The translations under genes and the position numbers were made by a program. Below are positions 5,367 to 10,216 of a stretch of 10,216 nt of DNA, piece by piece. The DNA is from Syntrophaceae bacterium UBA4059 (GTDB lineage: Bacteria; Desulfobacterota; Syntrophia; Syntrophales; Smithellaceae). Where the stretch lies: the NCBI GenBank assembly GCA_002382045.1, contig DFZJ01000050.1, forward strand, positions 1-10,216, in the 5' to 3' direction. The notes beneath the pieces were generated by a model. The model made no database searches, had not been told where the DNA came from, and was given only the letters and a program-made list of their open reading frames with translations. How positions within the stretch are numbered: the stretch's first letter is position 1; the number at the start of each line of letters is the position of its first letter.

Positions 5367-8300
5367 TGAATAGCCATATCACCGAATCCGAAATTGAAGT
5401 CTTCTCCCTTGCTGAACTCAAACAACTTGGCTTTGCGTATGTTGCGGGGCCGTCCATTGCGCCGGATTCTGAAGAATCAATTTCTCTTCCGATAGCGGAA
5501 ATTGCCGCGCCTTATGGCATACCGGAAAAACGCACTTCTTATGGCGAAGTTGTTTTAAAAGATGTACTGGAACAAGCCATCAACCGCCTAAATCCTGCTT
5601 TGCCGGAATCGGCGCGGCAGATTGCCTTGAAATCTGTTCTATCCATTTATTCGCCTCAACTTATTGATGCTAACGAAGCCTTTCATAAAATGTTTGCCGA
5701 AGGCGTGCCGGTCACGTTGATGAAAGATGGCCAGGAGCGCGGCGAACGGGTCTGGCTGGTCGATTTTCAAAACCCACAAAATAATGTTTTCCATGCCATC
5801 AATCAGTTTACCGTCGTCGAAAAGAACCAGAATAAAAGACCGGATGTGATTCTGTTTGTCAATGGCCTGCCGCTGGTGGTGATAGAACTCAAAAATGCGG
5901 CTGACCATCAGGCAACCATCCGCAAGGCCTTCGATCAGATACAGACATATAAAACCGTCATTCCATCACTTTTTTTCTATAACGCTTTTTGTGTGATTTC
6001 CGATGGCCTGGAAGCAAAGGCGGGAACGCTATCGTCCGCTTACAGCCGGTTTCAAACATGGAAGACGATTGACCTGCCTGCGCCGTCGCCCGGACAATAT
6101 TGTGTTTATGCGCTTGCATGCGAAAATGGTAGTTTCTACATCGGGCAAACGAGCGATTTAATGAAAAGGTGGCGAGAACATGTTGCAGGTAACGCAGCCG
6201 AGCATACTAAGAAACACAAACCGCTTAAAATCGCGCATTATGAAGAAGCATCTTCAAGAGAAGAAGCCGTTCAGAAAGAACACGAATGGAAAACAGGTTT
6301 TGGTAGAAAACGATTAAAGCAGATTATTGATAAAGGCTGGGCGCGGCAGGCAGGCGGCATAAAGGAATCGTCACCCCATATGAGTCAACTCGAAGTGCTC
6401 ATCAAGGGAATGCTGAATCCCGCAACGCTTTTGGACCTAATCCGTAACTTCATTGTTTTTGAAAAAGATAAAACGATCGATAAGAAAACGGGGCTTACGC
6501 AAATTGAAACCGTGAAGAAGCTGGCTGCTTATCATCAGTATCATGCGGTGAATAAAGCTATAGCCGAGACAAAAAGAGCTGTAGGGCTACCCTCACCTGA
6601 CCTCTCCCAGCGGGAGAGGCCTCATTATAGGGGCGGTTTAGATTTTTCCGGTTTGATAAGTGAAGCAAAACAACTGCGCAAAAATCAAACACCTGCCGAA
6701 GAAATATTCTGGGAGTTGGCCAGAAACAGGAAGTTTTTGGAATTAAAATTTCGACGGCAACATCAAATCGGGAGTTACATTGTTGATTTTTATTGCGACG
6801 AGAAAAAACTGGTTATTGAATTTGATGGTGAAGTGCATAATTCGGTCGAGCAACAAAAACATGATTCAACACGCGATAAATATCTCACATCGATAGGATT
6901 AACTGTCCTGAGATTTCAAAACGAAGAACTTCTTGAACACCCTGAAAATGTCTTAAATAAAATCGTTTCACACCTCTCCCCATGGGAGAGGAAGGGTGAG
7001 GGTTACGCCAACCGCAAGGCTGGCGTAATATGGCACACGCAGGGTTCCGGCAAAAGCCTTTCCATGGTGTTTTATGCCGGAAAGCTGATTCATAATCTGG
7101 ATAACCCGACCATAGTTGTCATTACCGACCGCAATGATCTTGACCAACAGCTTTTCGATACGTTTGCCGCCTCCACCAGTCTGCTTGGTCAGCCACCGGT
7201 GCAGGCGGAATCACGCGAGCATTTGAAGACGTTACTCAAGGTGGCCTCGGGCGGCATTGTGTTTACAACCATTCAGAAGTTTTTTCCGGACGCTGGGGCA
7301 GGCTCAGCGTCCGCACCCTCTGCTTACGATCTGTTATCGGAGCGGCGCAATATTATCGTCATCGCGGATGAGGCGCATCGCACGCAATACGGATTCAAGG
7401 CCAGGCTAATTGATACAAAAGACGACGCCGGGAATCCGAACGGCAAACGCATTGTCTATGGTTTTGCCAAGTATTTGCGCGATGCCATACCCAACGCGAC
7501 GTTTATCGGCTTTACCGGCACGCCGGTCGAAGATACCGACATTAACACGCCGGCGGTGTTCGGCCATTACATTGACATTTACGATATCGCGCAATCGGTG
7601 GAAGATGGGGCAACCGTAAAAATTTATTACGAAAGCCGTCTGGCTAAGATCAATCTCACGGAAGAAGGCCGGAAACTGATTGAAGAATTCGACAGGGAAA
7701 TGACGGATGACGACGCGACCGAATCCCAGCAAGCCAAAGCCAAATGGTCGCAACTGGAATCCATTGTCGGCAATCCTAAACGTCTGGCGAATCTGGCACG
7801 GGACATTATTGAGCATTACGAAAAGCGCGCGGAAGTATTTGAAGGCAAGGCCATGATTGTCACCATGAGCCGCCGCATTGCCGTTGCGCTGTATGATGCC
7901 ATAATTGATCTGTGCCCACAGTGGCACAGTGAAGATATTAAGGATGGGGCTCTGAAAGTGGTCATGACGTCATCCTCTTCCGATAAAATGGAATTCGATC
8001 CCGAAGATCCGGACAGTCTGGTGATCCCCAGCTATCACCGCACCAATAAAGCAAGCCGCCGTTTGCTTTCCGACCGCATGAAAGACCCGCAGGACTCCCT
8101 GAAACTGGTGATTGTGCGCGATATGTGGCTGACCGGCTTTGATGTGCCCTGTCTGCATACGCTCTACATTGACAAGCTGATGAAACGCCACACGCTCATG
8201 CAGGCGATCGCGCGTGTCAACCGCGTATTTATGGACAAGCCCGGCGGTCTTGTTGTGGATTACATCGGTATCGGCAATGCTCTCAAAGAAGCACTGGCTT

Positions 8301-9343
8301 TCTATTCCAATTCCGGCGGCAAGGGTGATCCGGCGGAAACGCAGGAAAAAGCGCTGGAATTGATGCTGGAGAAAATTGAAGTGGTCCGTCAAATGTTTCG
8401 CGTGTCTGCTTCGCGAACGAAGCAAACAGCTGATTTTGATTACAAACGTTTTTTCAGTGCCGGAACGTCCGAAAAACTTTCCATCATTTTACAAAGCGAG
8501 GAGTTCATCCTTGCTCAGGATCAAGGCAAAAACCGCTTTATTAAAGAATCAACGGCTCTCTCCAAGCTCTTTGCATTGGCGGTTCCGCATGAAGATGCGC
8601 TGGCGTTGATCGATGAGATAGCCTTCTTTCAGTCTGTCCGGGCGCGCCTGCTCAAGTTTGAAGGCGACGGTGATGACAGCGGCAAGAAGAATTATGAAAC
8701 GGCCATCCGTCAGATTGTGAATCAGGCGGTTGAGTCAACCGAGGTTGTAGATATCTTCGATGCGGCAGGGCTGAAGAAGCCGGATATATCATTGCTCTCC
8801 GAAGAATTTCTGCAAGACGTAAAAGACATGAAGCACCAAAATCTTGGCCTTGAACTCTTAAAAAAGATACTGAACGATGAAATCAAAGTCCGGCTGAAAT
8901 TCAATATCACTGAAGGCAAGAACCTTTTAGACATGCTGGAGGCGTCCATCAAGAAATATCAGAATAATCTTTTGACGACGGCGGAGATTATCGAAGAACT
9001 GCTGACCATTGCCCGGCAGGTGCGGGAGGTGGATGGCCTGGCGGAAAAGCTCAAGTTATCTAAAGATGAGTTTGCCTTCTATACAGCGCTGGAAGTCAAT
9101 GACAGCGCGGTCAAAGTATTGGGCGATGAAGTGCTGAAGAAGATTGCGCGGGAAATTGCCGACAAAGTTCGCAAAAATGCCACCATCGACTGGACGATGA
9201 AAGAAAGCGCCCGGGCGAAACTTATGGTGATCGTAAGGCGGACATTAAATAAATACGGTTACCCGCCAGACAAACAGCAAAAGGCCATTGATACCGTGCT
9301 CAAACAAGCCGAAGTTCTGGCGGATTATTGGACGGAGCAATAA
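5366..9343 (+). CDS. hsdR: Type I restriction endonuclease R subunit with two in-frame nuclease domain insertions
   Basis: This is the motor and cleavage subunit: it translocates DNA using ATP and cuts at a distance from unmethylated sites. Numbering is from ATG 5366. The PD-(D/E)xK nuclease has D160, E174 and K176 plus QxxxY at Q191/Y195. The SF2 helicase has Walker A GSGKS at 560-564, DEAH at 668-671, FTGTP at 716-720 and motif VI QAIARVNR at 946-953. The C-terminal helical region ends in 'VLADYWTEQ' and resembles the HsdR C-terminal (DUF3387-type) domain. At 1325 aa it exceeds the usual ~1040-1100. The excess is a GIY-YIG domain (~244-332) and a DUF559 domain between inverted repeats (~408-547), both in the nuclease-to-helicase linker. 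The frame is open throughout. TTG 5363 is an alternative start; ATG 5366 overlaps the upstream TGA, and GAGAGGA at 5347-5353 is the likely RBS. Confidence 0.96.
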   Translation: MNSHITESEIEVFSLAELKQLGFAYVAGPSIAPDSEESISLPIAEIAAPYGIPEKRTSYGEVVLKDVLEQAINRLNPALPESARQIALKSVLSIYSPQLIDANEAFHKMFAEGVPVTLMKDGQERGERVWLVDFQNPQNNVFHAINQFTVVEKNQNKRPDVILFVNGLPLVVIELKNAADHQATIRKAFDQIQTYKTVIPSLFFYNAFCVISDGLEAKAGTLSSAYSRFQTWKTIDLPAPSPGQYCVYALACENGSFYIGQTSDLMKRWREHVAGNAAEHTKKHKPLKIAHYEEASSREEAVQKEHEWKTGFGRKRLKQIIDKGWARQAGGIKESSPHMSQLEVLIKGMLNPATLLDLIRNFIVFEKDKTIDKKTGLTQIETVKKLAAYHQYHAVNKAIAETKRAVGLPSPDLSQRERPHYRGGLDFSGLISEAKQLRKNQTPAEEIFWELARNRKFLELKFRRQHQIGSYIVDFYCDEKKLVIEFDGEVHNSVEQQKHDSTRDKYLTSIGLTVLRFQNEELLEHPENVLNKIVSHLSPWERKGEGYANRKAGVIWHTQGSGKSLSMVFYAGKLIHNLDNPTIVVITDRNDLDQQLFDTFAASTSLLGQPPVQAESREHLKTLLKVASGGIVFTTIQKFFPDAGAGSASAPSAYDLLSERRNIIVIADEAHRTQYGFKARLIDTKDDAGNPNGKRIVYGFAKYLRDAIPNATFIGFTGTPVEDTDINTPAVFGHYIDIYDIAQSVEDGATVKIYYESRLAKINLTEEGRKLIEEFDREMTDDDATESQQAKAKWSQLESIVGNPKRLANLARDIIEHYEKRAEVFEGKAMIVTMSRRIAVALYDAIIDLCPQWHSEDIKDGALKVVMTSSSSDKMEFDPEDPDSLVIPSYHRTNKASRRLLSDRMKDPQDSLKLVIVRDMWLTGFDVPCLHTLYIDKLMKRHTLMQAIARVNRVFMDKPGGLVVDYIGIGNALKEALAFYSNSGGKGDPAETQEKALELMLEKIEVVRQMFRVSASRTKQTADFDYKRFFSAGTSEKLSIILQSEEFILAQDQGKNRFIKESTALSKLFALAVPHEDALALIDEIAFFQSVRARLLKFEGDGDDSGKKNYETAIRQIVNQAVESTEVVDIFDAAGLKKPDISLLSEEFLQDVKDMKHQNLGLELLKKILNDEIKVRLKFNITEGKNLLDMLEASIKKYQNNLLTTAEIIEELLTIARQVREVDGLAEKLKLSKDEFAFYTALEVNDSAVKVLGDEVLKKIAREIADKVRKNATIDWTMKESARAKLMVIVRRTLNKYGYPPDKQQKAIDTVLKQAEVLADYWTEQ
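6095..6358 (+). other. GIY-YIG nuclease domain inserted in HsdR
   Basis: HsdR residues ~244-332 form a complete small GIY-YIG domain, close in pattern to stand-alone UvrC/YhbQ-like proteins. 'QYCVYAL' stands for GIY (Y248) and 'FYIGQT' for YIG (Y258-G260). 'LMKRWREH' supplies the helix Arg/His, 'HYEEASSREEAVQKEHEWK' the region of the catalytic Glu (E305 or E307), and 'TGFGRKRLKQII' the family C-terminus. HsdR sequence stops at 'FQTWKTIDL' and resumes at 'LEVLIKGML'. A 9-bp perfect inverted repeat (CCTGCCTGC at 6073-6081, GCAGGCAGG at 6346-6354) brackets the domain. It may be a remnant of insertion or chance. No separate start codon or RBS was found for it. Confidence 0.87.
6589..6619. repeat. 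Left terminal inverted repeat of the DUF559 element
   Basis: It starts ACCCTCACC and ends with a hairpin, CCTCTCCC-AGC-GGGAGAGG at 6601-6619 (8-bp perfect arms). Read in frame it encodes PSPDLSQRERP. It pairs with the right repeat at 6973-7003 in inverted orientation. Confidence 0.85.
6973..7003. repeat. Right terminal inverted repeat of the DUF559 element
   Basis: The hairpin CCTCTCCC-CAT-GGGAGAGG (6973-6991) is followed by the outer GGTGAGGGT end. Its reverse complement matches the left repeat at all 9 outer positions and at both 8-bp hairpin arms. Differences cluster in the 3-nt spacer and the hairpin loop, a pattern suggesting that the stem is conserved. Confidence 0.85.
7287..7313. repeat. 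Palindrome in a variable loop of hsdR
   Basis: The 9-bp arms CGGACGCTG (7287-7295) and CAGCGTCCG (7305-7313) flank a 9-nt loop. It encodes the low-complexity stretch 'DAGAGSASAPS' (~642-652), between 'TTIQKFFP' and 'YDLLSERRNIIVIADEAH', a place where HsdR proteins vary in length. It may be another small palindromic insertion or simply a GC-rich loop. Confidence 0.45.
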
Positions 9344-9456
9344 CGCCTTTAATTATGGCGTAATCGCCGCAATTAACCGTCAAAAGAGATTCAATAGATA
9401 AACGGGACAGATACAACCATTTGAATCCGGTATCGGGTATGCTTGAATTCTTATAA

Positions 9457-9530
9457 TGGATTCCCGATCTGGGTCGGGAATGACAGTGGCGTTCTGGACT
9501 CAGTCCTGCACGCGGAATGACGGAAAGAAG
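9457..9530. repeat. REP-like palindromic repeat between hsdR and the phosphoesterase gene
   Basis: A hairpin with arms ATTCCCGA (9460-9467) and TCGGGAAT (9474-9481) is followed by a small palindrome GGACTCAGTCC (9496-9506) and an end GGAATGAC (9515-9522). The GGGAATGAC end belongs to the same family as GTCATTCCGG at 1814-1823, so this is a degenerate relative of the element at 1812-1892. In the rest of the 198-bp gap (9344-9456) I see only a weak 5-bp-arm hairpin (9343-9361) and no terminator with a T-run. Confidence 0.55.
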
Positions 9531-9541
9531 CCGGGAGTGAT

Positions 9542-10198
9542 ATGAAACTATTTGCCGTAAGCGACATCCACGGGGCAACCAAACCTATTGAAAAGGCTGC
9601 GCCGCTCATCCGCGAATCCGATTGGGTTGTCATTGCCGGGGATATTACCCACACCAAAACACGCGCCGAAGCGGCCGATGTCATGGCCTGCATTGAACAA
9701 TTTTCGAGCCGCATCCTCGCTGTCCACGGCAACTGGGACAGGATCGAAATCAAAGATTTTCTTGAAGAAAAAGGGTACAGTCTGCATGGAAAAGGAAGGA
9801 TGCTGGAGGGAATCGGCTTTTTCGGTCTGGGCGGGTCTTCGCCTACGCCCATCAAAACGGCTACCACATACACGGAAGAAGAAATCGCTCTCACGCTCCG
9901 GGCGGGATACGAGCAGGTAAGCGATGCGTCGCAAGTTGTCCTGATCTCGCATGTTCCGCCACGGGGAGTTCGGGACAGGTCGTTCATCGGGCTCAGAGGC
10001 GGCAGCCGCAGTGTGAAGGCGTTTCTTGAAAGGCACCCTGTCTCGCTATGCCTGTGCGGCCATATTCATGAAGCGTCCGGGATCGAGCGTTTTCAGAACA
10101 CGCTGGTTGCCAATTCGGGCAGCTTTAAGAAAGGCCGTTACGTATCCATTGAAATCGGTCCGAACCTTGTGACTAAGCCCGAAAGAGTGGACTATTAA
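9542..10198 (+). CDS. Metallophosphoesterase (YfcE/MJ0936-like calcineurin fold)
   Basis: A 218-aa cytosolic phosphoesterase with a two-metal site. The metal-binding motifs are D8-I-H10, G33-D34, G63-N64-W65-D66 (the GNHD motif with Trp for His, seen in part of this family), H137 in 'ISHVPPRG', and G173-H174-I-H176. The closing 'VANSGSFKKGRYVSIEI' also fits. The substrate cannot be told from sequence; family members hydrolyse phosphodiesters or phosphomonoesters. The ATG at 9542 has GGGAG at 9533-9537, a slightly short spacing of 4 nt. It lies 198 bp beyond hsdR, behind a repeat, and is probably an independent housekeeping-type gene at the edge of the R-M region rather than part of it. Confidence 0.93.
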   Translation: MKLFAVSDIHGATKPIEKAAPLIRESDWVVIAGDITHTKTRAEAADVMACIEQFSSRILAVHGNWDRIEIKDFLEEKGYSLHGKGRMLEGIGFFGLGGSSPTPIKTATTYTEEEIALTLRAGYEQVSDASQVVLISHVPPRGVRDRSFIGLRGGSRSVKAFLERHPVSLCLCGHIHEASGIERFQNTLVANSGSFKKGRYVSIEIGPNLVTKPERVDY

Positions 10199-10216
10199 TT
10201 CTACTCCGACATATTA

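Larger units (their letters stand above)
6589..7003 (+). mobile_element. DUF559 endonuclease element with terminal inverted repeats, inserted in frame in hsdR
   Basis: A 415-bp unit bounded by ~31-bp imperfect inverted repeats (6589-6619 and 6973-7003; 26 of 31 positions match). Between them is a full DUF559 domain, HsdR residues ~425-534: 'LRKNQTPAEEIFWELARNRK', 'FRRQHQIGSYIVDFYC', 'KLVIEFDGEVH' and 'LTVLRFQNEELLEHPENVL'. D474, E485 and D487 fit the Vsr/MutH-like nuclease core. The repeats are themselves translated, as 'PSPDLSQRERP' and 'SHLSPWERKGEG'. From memory, repeats of this CCCTCACC...CCTCTCCC type often flank free-standing DUF559 genes in bacteria. The junctions lie just before helicase motif I ('NRKAGVIWHTQGSGKS'). 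I see no clear target-site duplication. Mobility is inferred from the structure. Confidence 0.78.

Noticed and set aside
7406..7927. 173-codon open frame on the minus strand opposite the hsdR helicase
   Set aside because: It lies fully inside conserved helicase sequence and shows no family resemblance.
8407..8424. Hairpin TGCTTCG-CGAA-CGAAGCA in the hsdR 3' half
   Set aside because: It is short and isolated, and plausibly chance within a coding region; no copy was seen elsewhere in the window.
5366..9343. Intein in HsdR
   Set aside because: The inserts are nuclease domains, but no splicing-domain blocks (N-terminal Cys/Ser block A or C-terminal HN-Cys/Ser/Thr) flank them.
9300..9578. Minus-strand reading frame with 'HSRPRSGIHYK' across the hsdR/phosphoesterase gap
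   Set aside because: It is likewise repeat-derived and overlaps the ends of two well-supported genes.

Overview
The window is a bacterial chromosomal segment of moderate GC content. Its core is one plus-strand operon for a type I restriction-modification (R-M) system, in the order hsdM – ORF6N-domain gene – hsdS – DUF6978-like gene – DUF1828/DUF1829-like gene – hsdR. A separate metallophosphoesterase gene follows. Nothing in the window fixes the host. The gene style, the palindromic intergenic repeats (the kind whose translations read like 'PAKAGIQ') and the metallophosphoesterase suggest a proteobacterium or desulfobacterium-like anaerobe, but this is a weak inference.

Layout. 1-121: leader with a perfect 14-bp palindrome and an RBS. 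122-1735: HsdM methyltransferase. 1736-2010: repeat-rich gap with two short hairpins and a two-hairpin REP/MITE-like element. 2011-2985: ORF6N protein with a PLD-like C-terminal domain; three palindromic units lie in tandem inside this gene, with centres exactly 39 bp apart. 2978-4126: HsdS, starting at GTG inside the end of the previous gene. 4156-4605 and 4602-5366: two overlapping genes of unknown function embedded in the R-M operon. 5366-9343: an unusually long HsdR (about 1325 aa). 9344-9541: gap with a second degenerate REP-like repeat. 9542-10198: metallophosphoesterase of the YfcE/MJ0936-like type.

How the genes work together. HsdS has two target-recognition domains and should recruit HsdM for adenine methylation and HsdR for ATP-driven translocation and cleavage. 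Gene overlaps or very short gaps from the ORF6N gene through hsdR argue for one transcript. The ORF6N and DUF1828-type genes are probably accessory, either regulatory or defensive.

The most remarkable object is hsdR. Its own PD-(D/E)xK nuclease and SF2 motor look complete, but the linker between them holds two extra nuclease domains in frame. The first is a GIY-YIG domain. The second is a DUF559 (Vsr/MutH-like) endonuclease domain lying exactly between two imperfect ~31-bp terminal inverted repeats, each containing a hairpin. The second has the form of a small nuclease-coding mobile element that inserted into hsdR without breaking the frame. Together the inserts account for roughly 240 residues, the excess over a normal HsdR.
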